NCBI GenBank assembly: GCA_035288865.1
Contig: DATDZA010000016.1
Coordinates: 11,385-75,384 of the forward strand
Direction of reading: 5' to 3'
Length of the DNA stretch: 64,000 nucleotides
DNA from: GCA-2688775 sp035288865
GTDB lineage: Archaea > Nanobdellota > Nanobdellia > Woesearchaeales > GW2011-AR4
Of this stretch, positions 43,360 to 51,629 are shown piece by piece (the first letter of the stretch is position 1; the number at the start of each line of letters is the position of its first letter). Below the pieces are notes generated by a model. It was not told the DNA's origin and ran no database searches. It saw only the letters and a program-made list of their open reading frames with translations. A program made the translations under genes and the position numbers.

Positions 43360-43434
43360 TTATAACAGCAGAAATAATAGCAGTAGAGCTAGCAAAAGAC
43401 TCGAATTTTTCAAAAGCCTAAAATTACTTGCCAT
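43360..43434 (-). CDS. Leucine-rich leader peptide upstream of leuA
   Basis: A 24-codon ORF that starts MASNFRLLKNSS and ends with LLLALLLLFLLL before TAA: 12 of 24 codons are Leu, using CTT, TTG, CTA, CTG and TTA. Its ATG lies 26 bp from the centre of a TATA box (TATTATTTAAAG, 43454-43465 on the plus strand), so the leuA transcript should begin right at this ATG. It ends 82 bp before leuA, with competing stem-loops between. In bacteria such peptides stall ribosomes when charged tRNA-Leu is scarce and so release the operon. A small hydrophobic membrane peptide is the alternative; its length and position favour a leader. Confidence 0.6.
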   Translation of the reverse strand: MASNFRLLKNSSLLLALLLLFLLL

Positions 43435-43453
43435 AGGCCAAAGGATTAATCTT

Positions 43454-43465
43454 TATTATTTAAAG
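43454..43465 (-). promoter_or_regulatory. TATA box of the leu operon
   Basis: CTTTAAATAATA on the minus strand, preceded by the purine-rich AAAAACC as a BRE-like element, is centred about 26 bp upstream of the leader-peptide ATG at 43434, ideal for a leaderless archaeal transcript. Confidence 0.6.
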
Positions 43466-43536
43466 GTTTTTATTTTATTAACAGATAATCTCATTGTTTT
43501 GAATTTTCAACGCATTAAAAATTAATAAATAAAAAG

Positions 43537-43547
43537 ATTTAAAAATA
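43537..43547 (+). promoter_or_regulatory. TATA box of the divergent leader ORF
   Basis: ATTTAAAAATA is centred about 25 bp before the ATG at 43566, again predicting a leaderless transcript. A second TATA-like TTATAAAATAA at 43709-43719 could start a shorter message for the gene at 43760. Confidence 0.5.
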
Positions 43548-43565
43548 AAGGACCGTTCTTACCTA

Positions 43566-43649
43566 ATGAAAATGATTAAAGTTAATATTTTTAGAATTTC
43601 CAGTATTACTTGTGCAGTAAATATTCTGTTAGTTCTGCTTATACTATAA
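43566..43649 (+). CDS. Ile/Leu/Val-rich leader peptide
   Basis: A 27-codon ORF beginning MKMIKVNIFRISS and ending VNILLVLLIL just before TAA; 14 codons are Ile, Leu or Val. The stop abuts the first arm of a hairpin (43649-43681). The arrangement is the mirror of the leuA leader on the other strand and resembles bacterial ilv leader peptides. The downstream gene at 43760 looks like a LeuA regulatory domain. The alternative is a tiny membrane peptide. Confidence 0.5.
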   Translation: MKMIKVNIFRISSITCAVNILLVLLIL

Positions 43650-43711
43650 GGCCCAAAAGGTAACACATCCTTGACGGGCCTCGTATCGATTTAAAATTCT
43701 AGGATGGGTTA
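43649..43711 (+). promoter_or_regulatory. Competing hairpins downstream of the Ile/Leu/Val leader
   Basis: Structure A: AGGCCC (43649-43654) with GGGCCT (43676-43681), with AAGG/CCTT stacked inside. Structure B: TAACACATCCT (43661-43671) with AGGATGGGTTA (43701-43711), 10 of 11 pairs. They share bases 43661-43671, so they exclude each other. This is what an attenuator would need; function not shown. Confidence 0.5.
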
Positions 43712-43759
43712 TAAAATAAATTCAAGTAAAATTATGAAAATGAACCAAGGTGAGGGAAA

Positions 43760-44269
43760 ATGATTGCGGAACTTCAAGAAGTACGATACATAGCAAATAG
43801 CCATACTAAACAAGCTTTTGTTTATGCAACATTTTTGCACGACGGAATTAGGAAACAGTATACCGGAAACGGTTCAACCATTGATGAAGCAATTGCGGCA
43901 GTAGCTGGACAAGTATTTGGAACTTCTCCAACTCCATTACCGACCAATCATAAGATATCCACTCTAAGTGGTGAGGCAACAAGAAACATAACTGCTTTTG
44001 GTAGTGGAAGCCACATCAAAGGAATGTGGTCTGGTGGAGATACTATTGAAGCTTATATTATTGCAAGCCTGGATTATACAAATCGTGCAATTGCACATAC
44101 AAATCAGGTTGAGGGACAAAATGAATTACATGAGGCTGATTCATCTTTAGGACAAAGCATAATTAAATCAACGGCTCCTTTGGAAGAATTAGCTGCTCAA
44201 GGATCTGGAGGGCACCACGAACCAGAAGACAAAGATCACCATACCACAGGATGGGGTCATGGAGTTTAA
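43760..44269 (+). CDS. Stand-alone LeuA-dimer-like (allosteric domain) protein
   Basis: 169 residues. The first half (QAFVYATFLHDGIRKQYTGN then GSTIDEAIAAV) and second half (HIKGMWSGGDTIEAYIIASL then DYTNRA) follow the two-lobed pattern of the 2-isopropylmalate synthase regulatory domain: 'G-G-VDA---AI' and 'D-I-AS--A---N'. The neighbouring LeuA has the same pattern (GVGPVDAASNAIKAI; EPDVILASVKAI). A His/Asp/Glu-rich tail (GGHHEPEDKDHHTTG) may bind metal. Without a catalytic barrel, it may be a leucine sensor or a LeuA partner. The likeness is by eye and the function is inferred. Ribosome site GGTGAGGG precedes ATG 43760. Confidence 0.5.
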   Translation: MIAELQEVRYIANSHTKQAFVYATFLHDGIRKQYTGNGSTIDEAIAAVAGQVFGTSPTPLPTNHKISTLSGEATRNITAFGSGSHIKGMWSGGDTIEAYIIASLDYTNRAIAHTNQVEGQNELHEADSSLGQSIIKSTAPLEELAAQGSGGHHEPEDKDHHTTGWGHGV

Positions 44270-44290
44270 GTATTAAAACATGAGAGGACT

Positions 44291-44728
44291 ATGACTAACC
44301 CAAGTATTAATGGTAAAAAGTATAGGCTCGCAAGTATCAGTGGTAAAGAGTACAGGCTCGTATTCAAAAAGGACTGTTCCGTACCACTTGGCTATTATTC
44401 AAGGAGAGATAATCCAAGGGAGTTGGTATTCTATAATCTATCGCCTAGAAAAAAACTGGAAAGGCATTTAATAGAATCAATTCTTGAAAGCGAAAGGGCA
44501 ACAGAAATTAGAGGATTGGAGAGCGCAGTAAAAAGGACAAATAGACGGTCAGCTCTAGATGAAGTTTATAATGTGGCCGTTGACCCTGAGACTTATGAAG
44601 TGTCACAATTAGAAAGGCTAGAGCATATGCCAAGAATTAATGGCCATGTGCCTCCGGAAATCTTGGAAAGAGTCTTAGGAGAAGGCTTGCACATTGCAAG
44701 TGAGCGGAAAATATATAATAAAAGCTAA
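44291..44728 (+). CDS. Hypothetical protein with tandem 10-residue duplication
   Basis: 145 residues, basic N-terminus then helical and charged (KKLERHLIESILESERATEI). The start holds a 30-bp tandem duplication (44301-44330 and 44331-44360) coding SINGKKYRLA and SISGKEYRLV; the four differences are all transitions. It lies 21 bp after the LeuA-dimer-like gene, so it is in the same unit. Family not recognised. Confidence 0.55.
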   Translation: MTNPSINGKKYRLASISGKEYRLVFKKDCSVPLGYYSRRDNPRELVFYNLSPRKKLERHLIESILESERATEIRGLESAVKRTNRRSALDEVYNVAVDPETYEVSQLERLEHMPRINGHVPPEILERVLGEGLHIASERKIYNKS

Positions 44729-44873
44729 AATAGTAGTTCCAGTAAACCAAGGTGAAATTGTTTTTCCAGGTTCACCAGCAAGAAAAACCGAACAAGTTGT
44801 CAGAGGAGTTGGCAGGGGTCAAAACATAAATCATGCAATCCACTCGGCTTACATCAATGCATTTTATTTATGA
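44700..44873 (+). CDS. Small protein resembling one lobe of a LeuA dimer domain
   Basis: A 57-residue ORF starting at GTG 44700 inside the end of the previous gene, with text AKIVVPVNQGEIVFPGSPAR and VRGVGRGQNINHAIHSAYIN. The strand-strand-'G-G---N-AI--AY'-helix order resembles a single lobe of the LeuA regulatory domain, like the gene at 43760. No clear ribosome site; translation may be coupled. It overlaps the 3' end of alaS on the other strand by 10 bp. Confidence 0.35.
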   Translation: MSGKYIIKAKIVVPVNQGEIVFPGSPARKTEQVVRGVGRGQNINHAIHSAYINAFYL

Positions 44874-47398
44874 TTTATTTTTTCCTTATACTCCTTCAGT
44901 TCACTTAAAAATCTCACAATAGTCTTCACAACATGCTCAGGCTGCGTTTTTAGAATTTCACTAATTTTATCAAGAACATTTCCATTAAATGTTTCGGCTG
45001 ATTTTAATTCCAACGCATTAATATCAATCTCTTTTTTCTTTTCAACCGCTTTTTTTGCTAATTTCCATTTGTCAAATAATTCTTTAACTCGCGCTGGCAA
45101 CTGGTTTATTTCAACATCTAGCAATCTTGCAGACTCTTCGAGAATTTTTATCTCTTTAATTCCTTCTTTTTGAGCTGCATCACCTGCTGTAAAGTATAGT
45201 CTTACAACTCCGTCCGAAATTTTTGTTACTTTCAGAATCTTAATGTGGCCCGCCTCAAGTGTATTATGCAAATGAGTTCCACCGCACGCCTCTACATCAA
45301 CTCCTTCAATATTTACAATCCTAAGAATTTTTCCCGGAACCGCTCCGCCCTGATAAATGTTCATCCCGTAAGTCTGCTCAGCTTCCGTCCTAGGTAAAAA
45401 ACTGCTGTGTACGGTAATCCCTTCTTTCACAAGGCGATTTGCTTCTTTCTCAATCTGCTGCAATTCCTCTTCTGTAATATTTTGATAGTGCGTTAAGTCA
45501 ATTGTTGCCTTGTCAATATCTTTTCTGGCGCCGGCCTGATTAATATGATTTCCAAGAACTTTCCTTGCAGCAGCATTTACAATATGCGTCGCGGTATGAT
45601 GCTTTGCCAATTGAATTCTTCTCTGCAATTCAATCTCGCCGTGAACTTTGTCACCAACTTTAAAATTTGGATTCTCATTTAAAACATGAACAACAATTTT
45701 TCCCTGCTTGAAAACATCAACAACATCAAACTCGTTTATTTTTCCCAAATCGTGCAATTGCCCTCCGCTCGTCGGGTAGAAATAAGTTTCCTCCAGAATA
45801 ACTTTATTGTCTATCGATTTCAAAACTTTCGCATCGAACTCAGATTTTTTATAATCTTCGAAGTAAGGCGTCCTTGTGTCAGGAATTCCTTCCAAGTCAA
45901 GTTTTTCCTCCCGCTTCGTTGCATGTTCCTGCTCTTGTTTTTCGTGCAGCTCGGCAACTCTCGCATAGAAGTTATCCGGAACATTAATTTTTTTTCCTAA
46001 TTTTAATGATTCTCCTTTGACAACTTCAGGCGTTATACCGTAGCTGTCATACAAAATTAACAATCTTTTTTCATCAATATCCTCGATCATTAATTTTGAA
46101 ATTATTGAATGTGTTTTTTCTTTTGTTGCCTCATACTTCATTCTCTCGACTTCAAGTATTTTTTCAACTTCATCAAGATTCTCACTTAATTCCGGAAATA
46201 ATGGCTTAAGATATTCAGCGTGCCATCTGCAGACATCCGGCAAATAAATGTCCCATTTGTACTTGTCAATAAATGAAAGCGCTCTTCGAAGAATAACCCT
46301 AAGATTGTATCCGCCGCCGACATTTGAAGGCAGAGCGCCGTCGCTTAAGGCAATAAGCAATGCCCTCGAGTGCTCTGCAATTGAATATAACGCGGCCAAA
46401 TCAAGAATATTTTTTCTTAACTCCTCCACTTCATAACCGGTTTTTTTCGCAACTTCATTCCACACTTGGTTAATATCATCAACTTCATCCACGTTTAAAT
46501 AAGAAGAATATGGCAGAAATTTCTGCATCATCTTTTCATCAACTTTGATTCCTGCAATCGAATAAAGTTTTTTTGTGACTGTTGGAAAAGTGGTTTCGTA
46601 GCTTGTTGATTTCCCTTGAGTAAACCATGCATTTCTCTCATGCCCCATCCCCATATCAAGGACTTTCAAATTCAATTCTTTATTTCCAGAAGGAGTCTGC
46701 TCATACATCATATAAACCTGGTTTCCAAGCTCTAATCCCCTCGAGAAGTATTCCATGCACGGCCCGAAATTTCCTCCTCCGGCCCAGGCATCCTCATGAT
46801 ATTTTATATCTTCATATGGAAGTCCTAAGCCTTGCTTTAGCCAGTTATGAATATCTGTAAAATATTTTGCCTGATTCCAGTCTTTTGGCTTCATAAAAGC
46901 ATGCTGCCCTATCATCACAAAGCAGCAATAATGGGAACCAGTTATGCCAACGTTATCTATGTCGTTAAAGCGCAAAACAGGCTGCGGCACAACAAGGGGA
47001 TTTGCAGGCGGCTCAACTTCTCCAGAAACAACATAAGGCTGAAAATCATAAATAGAAGCCTGCACGAAATCAGTATCTTCCCGCCATCTCGCAACAACCG
47101 GGTATCTTTTTATGGGCGTGTAGCCCCATTTCTTAAACAAGCTCGAAAATTCTTTCCACAGTCCAATATAATCCAATTTTTTTTTTGCTGGAGTATTTCC
47201 AATGAACTGGAATCCGCCAGAACATGCAGGATTGCCGCAGAAATTATCATCAGTTACAGACCAGTAATAAATCCCGCATTTAGCACAATGCTTTCTGGAA
47301 AATCCTTCGGCTTTCAAAACCGAAGTGGCATAATATTTATCTGGCTCTTTGGATGCTTTAATCTTGAATTCTTTTTTAATTTCTTTGTCAGTCGGCAT
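44864..47398 (-). CDS. alaS: Alanyl-tRNA synthetase, archaeal type
   Basis: Charges tRNA-Ala. 844 residues with the archaeal N-terminal zinc-like module (HCAKCGIYYWSVTDDNFCGN PAC), class II core (YHEDAWAGGGNFGPCMEYFS), and the editing domain with HHTATHIVNAAARKVLG and CGGTHLHNT that hydrolyses mischarged Ser/Gly. The C-terminal dimerisation part is shorter than in most archaea (about 900 residues), as is usual in reduced genomes. Leaderless or short leader on the minus strand. Confidence 0.95.
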   Translation of the reverse strand: MPTDKEIKKEFKIKASKEPDKYYATSVLKAEGFSRKHCAKCGIYYWSVTDDNFCGNPACSGGFQFIGNTPAKKKLDYIGLWKEFSSLFKKWGYTPIKRYPVVARWREDTDFVQASIYDFQPYVVSGEVEPPANPLVVPQPVLRFNDIDNVGITGSHYCCFVMIGQHAFMKPKDWNQAKYFTDIHNWLKQGLGLPYEDIKYHEDAWAGGGNFGPCMEYFSRGLELGNQVYMMYEQTPSGNKELNLKVLDMGMGHERNAWFTQGKSTSYETTFPTVTKKLYSIAGIKVDEKMMQKFLPYSSYLNVDEVDDINQVWNEVAKKTGYEVEELRKNILDLAALYSIAEHSRALLIALSDGALPSNVGGGYNLRVILRRALSFIDKYKWDIYLPDVCRWHAEYLKPLFPELSENLDEVEKILEVERMKYEATKEKTHSIISKLMIEDIDEKRLLILYDSYGITPEVVKGESLKLGKKINVPDNFYARVAELHEKQEQEHATKREEKLDLEGIPDTRTPYFEDYKKSEFDAKVLKSIDNKVILEETYFYPTSGGQLHDLGKINEFDVVDVFKQGKIVVHVLNENPNFKVGDKVHGEIELQRRIQLAKHHTATHIVNAAARKVLGNHINQAGARKDIDKATIDLTHYQNITEEELQQIEKEANRLVKEGITVHSSFLPRTEAEQTYGMNIYQGGAVPGKILRIVNIEGVDVEACGGTHLHNTLEAGHIKILKVTKISDGVVRLYFTAGDAAQKEGIKEIKILEESARLLDVEINQLPARVKELFDKWKLAKKAVEKKKEIDINALELKSAETFNGNVLDKISEILKTQPEHVVKTIVRFLSELKEYKEKINHK

Positions 47399-47583
47399 AT
47401 TGGCAATAAGTTTTTAAGTTTATTAAAAAGTTATTGTTTTTAATCTAAATCAAAAGCTATTTATAGGGAACTTTCAACGGGCATTGATTATTGTTATTTT
47501 AACTCAAAATTATCTCTGAGAATTTTGACAATGTTTATATATTTCAAAATTCTTTGCATTAATAATTCCATTAACAATAAAAG

Positions 47584-48816
47584 ATGACAAACCCGCTTTT
47601 CGTTATACTACTGGCTTTGATAGTTGCTTTTTTCCTGTCAGAAATATTCAGATATTTTAATCTTCCTAGAGTTATAGGTCAGATTCTTGCAGGAATTATT
47701 CTGGGGTTGCCCATGATAAGACCTTATCTTTTCACAGTTGAAGTCTATTCCCAATTCACATTTTTAACGAATATGGGGATATTGCTCTTGTTCTTTTTTA
47801 TAGGCCTCGAGATAAGCCCCAAAGAGTTCAAGAAAAATTTCAAAGAGTCTGCATTAATATCTGTTTTTAATACTCTGATTCCGCTCTTAGCAGGATTCTT
47901 CGCAGGCCGCTTTGTTTTTGGCCTAAGCCCAATGGCTTCTTTGATCATCGGAATTTCTCTTTCAGTCAGTTCACAGGCAATCTCGCTCGATATTCTGGAA
48001 GAATTAAAATTAATCAAAAGTAAAATCGGGAATCTAATAGTTTCAGCTGGCACAGTTGATGATGTTTTTGAGCTATTGCTCGTCAGTTTTTTGCTTGTTG
48101 CTTTTCACTCGGCAGCTCTCGGACAATCCAGTTTTCAAAAATTGGCAATTGACATATTCGGATTTGTTTTGATAGTTATAATCTTTAGGTTTTCCTTAAT
48201 CCCTATTGCGTTGAGGATTTTTGAGAGGGAAAAATCAAAATCAACATTATTTATGGGGGCTTTGATTATTGTCTTGTTGATGGCTTACGTTTCGGAACTT
48301 CTAGGGGTTGGTTCATTAATAGGGGCCTTGATTGCCGGAATTCTGGTGCGGCAGACCCTTCTTAATGAAATTGACAGAAAGCCATGGAGAATGAATGAAA
48401 TTTCTCATTCAATCCACATAATTGCTTTTGGATTCCTGATTCCGATTTTTTTCGTTAATGTCGGGTTAAAGACAGATTTTAGTTCTGTGTCTTCAAACAT
48501 TCCGCTAATTCTTGCATTATTGTTTATTGATATTTTTGGCACAGTTCTTGGAACAATAATTGGTGTCATACTCAGCAAAGGAACATTCAGGGAAGGATTA
48601 ACGGTCGGCTTTGGAGTCGTGCCAAAAGGAGACACAGAGCTTGCAATTGCAACTCTTGCCTTAAATGCTGGAATTATAAGCATTGGTGTTTTCACGGCGA
48701 TAATTTCAGTTGATTTGATAGCGACCTTTATCGCGCCAATAGTGTTCAAGTTTTTGGTAAAGAAGTACAGCACAAGCAAAATAAAAATTATTCCAAAACA
48801 AAGATGGTCAGTTTGA
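47584..48816 (+). CDS. CPA2-type cation/proton antiporter
   Basis: 410 residues, about 12 transmembrane helices. Membrane-embedded acidic pair TVDDVFELLLVS in the fifth/sixth helix, the Kef/NapA-type GMGILLLFFFIGLEISPKEF-like region (here NMGILLLFFFIGLEISPKEF), and GVGSLIGALIAGILV. It exchanges Na+ or K+ for H+ across the cytoplasmic membrane. No KTN/TrkA regulatory domain is attached, favouring Na+/H+ exchange. TATA-like ATGTTTATATATTTC lies near 47530. Confidence 0.87.
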   Translation: MTNPLFVILLALIVAFFLSEIFRYFNLPRVIGQILAGIILGLPMIRPYLFTVEVYSQFTFLTNMGILLLFFFIGLEISPKEFKKNFKESALISVFNTLIPLLAGFFAGRFVFGLSPMASLIIGISLSVSSQAISLDILEELKLIKSKIGNLIVSAGTVDDVFELLLVSFLLVAFHSAALGQSSFQKLAIDIFGFVLIVIIFRFSLIPIALRIFEREKSKSTLFMGALIIVLLMAYVSELLGVGSLIGALIAGILVRQTLLNEIDRKPWRMNEISHSIHIIAFGFLIPIFFVNVGLKTDFSSVSSNIPLILALLFIDIFGTVLGTIIGVILSKGTFREGLTVGFGVVPKGDTELAIATLALNAGIISIGVFTAIISVDLIATFIAPIVFKFLVKKYSTSKIKIIPKQRWSV

Positions 48817-48819
48817 TTG

Positions 48820-49068
48820 TTAAGTTATTTTCTTGTAGACTAAATCATTTTGCCTTACAGGCTTTTCCGTCTTTATCCCGATAGTCTGGCCAGGCTCTGC
48901 AATTTCAATCTGTTCATAGTCTATTTCAATTGAAGTTATCTTCTGAATAAAATCACTTGTATTGCCTTTTATTTTTATCTCGTCGCCAATTTTCACGCTG
49001 CCATCTATAATTTCTATTATTGCAACTCCTATTTTAGGGAAATAGTGAGTTACTTTTCCTATTTGCAT
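48820..49068 (-). CDS. EF-Tu domain-2-like beta-barrel protein
   Basis: A small beta-barrel (82 residues from ATG 49068; GTG 49086 or TTG 49101 would lengthen it). The text MQIGKVTHYFPKIGVAIIEI and VKIGDEIKIKGNTSDFIQKI follows domain 2 of translation GTPases, as in archaeal 'elongation factor-like' proteins and barrels linked to U32 peptidases. AATTTAAATAAT at about 49110 is the promoter and favours a start near 49086. RNA or ribosome binding is a guess. Confidence 0.6.
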   Translation of the reverse strand: MQIGKVTHYFPKIGVAIIEIIDGSVKIGDEIKIKGNTSDFIQKITSIEIDYEQIEIAEPGQTIGIKTEKPVRQNDLVYKKIT

Positions 49069-49200
49069 TTCTTCTGGTTCTTCCACAAAAAACGGCCTCA
49101 ATCATAATTTAAATAATAAGGTATTTAAGATTAGCGATGTGTATTGCAATTTCCGAAAACTTTATATTGAATTTCCAAATATCTGATAAGCAGATGGCAA

Positions 49201-50073
49201 ATGCAAAAAGGAACTTTTATTCTTAAGAAAGGATTGGCTGAAATGCTGAAAGGCGGGGTCATAATGGACGTTGTGAATGCAGAACACGCAAAAATTGCGG
49301 AGAAGTCGGGTGCTGTTGCAGTCATGGCCTTGGAAAGGGTCCCTTCTGACATCAGAAAAGAAGGTGGAGTTGCAAGAATGGCAGACCCGCACAAGATTAA
49401 AGAAATTATGGATGCTGTCACAATTCCTGTAATGGCAAAATGCCGCATTGGCCACATTGCAGAAGCGCGTGTTTTAGAATCCCTGGGAGTAGATTATATA
49501 GACGAGTCGGAAGTCCTTACGCCAGCGGATGAAAAACACATAAACAAAAATGAATTCAAAGTCCCATTTGTATGCGGATGTAGAAATTTAGGCGAAGCCC
49601 TAAGAAGGATAACTGAAGGTGCTGCAATGATAAGGACCAAGGGAGAAGCAGGGACAGGAAATATTATAGAAGCGGTAAAGCATATTAGGTGCGTGAATGA
49701 AGAAATTAAAGTTTTGCAGTCAATGAATAAAAAGCAACTGGATGAAAAAGCTAAGGAATATAAGGCACCCTTTGATTTGTTAATCCAAATAAAAAATCTA
49801 AAAAGACTGCCGGTTGTAAATTTCGCGGCTGGTGGAATTGCAACACCAGCAGATGCCGCCTTGATGATGCTTCTTGGATGCGACGGAATTTTTGTGGGAT
49901 CGGGAATTTTCAAGAGCCAGAATCCCGGCAAAACAGCAAACGCAATTGTTAAGGCAACAGCGCATTTCAACAAACCGGAAATTATTGCTAAAGTTTCTGA
50001 GGGCCTTGGAGATGCGATGAATGGTATAAGCATCGAGGAATTTGGCACCATGTTCCAGGATAGGGGGAATTAG
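49201..50073 (+). CDS. pdxS: Pyridoxal 5'-phosphate synthase subunit PdxS
   Basis: Makes PLP from ribose 5-phosphate, glyceraldehyde 3-phosphate and ammonia. 290 residues: KGGVIMDVVNAEHAKIAEKS, GAVAVMALERVPSDIRKEGG, PVMAKCRIGHIAEARVLESL, DESEVLTPADE, PFVCGCRNLGEALRRI, MIRTKGEAGTGNI and FAAGGIATPADAALMM-LGCD-VFVGSGIFKS. Essential lysines are present. It is followed at once by its glutaminase, and TATA-like CTTTATATTG lies upstream for a short-leader start. Confidence 0.97.
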   Translation: MQKGTFILKKGLAEMLKGGVIMDVVNAEHAKIAEKSGAVAVMALERVPSDIRKEGGVARMADPHKIKEIMDAVTIPVMAKCRIGHIAEARVLESLGVDYIDESEVLTPADEKHINKNEFKVPFVCGCRNLGEALRRITEGAAMIRTKGEAGTGNIIEAVKHIRCVNEEIKVLQSMNKKQLDEKAKEYKAPFDLLIQIKNLKRLPVVNFAAGGIATPADAALMMLLGCDGIFVGSGIFKSQNPGKTANAIVKATAHFNKPEIIAKVSEGLGDAMNGISIEEFGTMFQDRGN

Positions 50074-50080
50074 AATTGCT

Positions 50081-50653
50081 ATGGCAAAAATCGGAGTCCT
50101 TGCCCTGCAAGGGGATTTTAAAGAGCACATAGATATGCTGAAAAATTGCAAAGTCGCTGCAGAAGAAGTGAGGTTGCCACGCGACTTGCAGAATATTGAC
50201 GGCCTGATTATTCCGGGAGGCGAAAGCACAACAATCGGAAAATTGATGTGTCAAAATAAACTCGATCAGGAAATAATAAAAAAACACAATCAAGGGATGG
50301 CTATCTATGGGACATGCGCAGGCGCAATTTTGTTGTCAAAAAGTATTTCAGGCAGCAGTCAGCCCAGGCTGAATTTACTGGATATTTCCGTTGTGAGAAA
50401 TGAATATGGGCGCCAAATTGACAGTTTTGAGACAGAGCTTGATATAGACAAAATAGGAAAATTCAAAGGCATTTTCATACGAGCTCCTGTTATTGGCAAG
50501 ACAGGCAAGAAAATTAAAATATTATCAAGATTAAGAAACAATCCCGTGTTCATACAGCAGGATAACATTATAGCTTCAACTTTTCATCCTGAATTAACTG
50601 ACGATAACAGAATTCACAATTATTTCCTTGAAATTGTAAGGAGATCTTTATAG
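50081..50653 (+). CDS. pdxT: Pyridoxal 5'-phosphate synthase glutaminase PdxT
   Basis: Supplies ammonia to PdxS from glutamine. 190 residues: IGVLALQGDFKEH, the IPGGESTTIGKL oxyanion region, YGTCAGAILLSK with the nucleophile Cys and STFHPELTDD with the catalytic His/Glu. ATG 50081 starts 7 bp after the pdxS stop and after AGGGGGAAT; an in-frame ATG at 50042 lies inside pdxS and is less fitting. The two form an obligate complex. Confidence 0.96.
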   Translation: MAKIGVLALQGDFKEHIDMLKNCKVAAEEVRLPRDLQNIDGLIIPGGESTTIGKLMCQNKLDQEIIKKHNQGMAIYGTCAGAILLSKSISGSSQPRLNLLDISVVRNEYGRQIDSFETELDIDKIGKFKGIFIRAPVIGKTGKKIKILSRLRNNPVFIQQDNIIASTFHPELTDDNRIHNYFLEIVRRSL

Positions 50654-51583
50654 CAATTTTTTCGTTTCGTCAACTAATTTCTTAATCTGATCAACTGATT
50701 TTGTAAACATTTCTCTTTCTTCAAAAGTCAGTTTCAATTCAATTATTTTCTCGACTCCATTTCTTCCCAATATGGCCGGCACTCCGACAAAATATCCACC
50801 GACACCATACTCGGAGTCGCAGTAAACAGCGCACGGTAAAATTCTTTTCTTGTCTTTCAGGATTGATTCCGCCATTTCGGCCACAGCAGCGCTTGGTGCA
50901 TAATAAGCAGAGCCTGTTTTCAATAAATTCACAATCTCCGCTCCACCGTCTCTTGTTCTTTTGACAAGCTCTCCTATTTTTTCTTTTTCCATTAATTCTG
51001 TTATTGGGATTCCATTTACTGTTGAATACCTCGGCAAAGGAACCATTGTGTCTCCATGCCCCCCTAAAACTATTGCATCAACGTCCTTGACGGAAACATC
51101 AAGCTCTTTTGCAATAAAAGTTCTGAATCTTGTTGAATCAAGGACTCCAGCCATTCCGATAATTTTATTCTTTGGAAAGTTTGTAACTTTAGCTGCAACA
51201 TAGACCATAGCATCAAGGGGATTTGTCACGATAATTAATATAGCATTTGGAGAATATTTTGCAATATTTTCAGAAACTTCTTTTACAATTTTTGTATTAA
51301 TTGAAATTAAATCCTCTCTTGACATGCCCGGTTTCCTTGCAATTCCAGATGTGATAACAACAATGTCAGAATTTTTTGTATCTTCGTAGCTGTTTGTTCC
51401 TTTGATATCAACATCAAATCCACCGATAGGAGCTGACTGCAATAAATCAAGAGCTTTCCCTTGCGGCATTCCTTCAACAATGTCAATAAGAACAACATCT
51501 CCGAGTTCTTTGGAAGTTATCCAATGCGCTGCAGTTGCTCCGACATTTCCGGCTCCGATTATTGAGATTTTTGGACGAGGCAT
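50648..51583 (-). CDS. mdh: Malate dehydrogenase (LDH-like)
   Basis: NAD(P)-dependent malate/oxaloacetate oxidoreductase, 311 residues. Nucleotide motif ISIIGAGNVGATAAHW, the mobile loop ITSGIARKPGMSREDLISIN whose Arg pair selects a dicarboxylate (malate) over pyruvate, VTNPLDAMVY, GMAGVLDSTRFRTFIA, and the catalytic His in LGGHGDTMVPLPRY. The 3' end is shared with pdxT's end. Linked metabolically to the aspartase operon downstream on the same strand. Confidence 0.93.
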   Translation of the reverse strand: MPRPKISIIGAGNVGATAAHWITSKELGDVVLIDIVEGMPQGKALDLLQSAPIGGFDVDIKGTNSYEDTKNSDIVVITSGIARKPGMSREDLISINTKIVKEVSENIAKYSPNAILIIVTNPLDAMVYVAAKVTNFPKNKIIGMAGVLDSTRFRTFIAKELDVSVKDVDAIVLGGHGDTMVPLPRYSTVNGIPITELMEKEKIGELVKRTRDGGAEIVNLLKTGSAYYAPSAAVAEMAESILKDKKRILPCAVYCDSEYGVGGYFVGVPAILGRNGVEKIIELKLTFEEREMFTKSVDQIKKLVDETKKLL

Positions 51584-51629
51584 TTTATGTTGGTATTGAT
51601 AATTGTTTTTTAAAGCTGTTGATTCGATG

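Noticed and set aside
43324..43525. A 66-codon ORF on the plus strand across the leuA leader
   Set aside because: It opposes the leu promoter and leader; no ribosome site or TATA fits and the sequence is not protein-like. The minus-strand leader peptide explains the region better.
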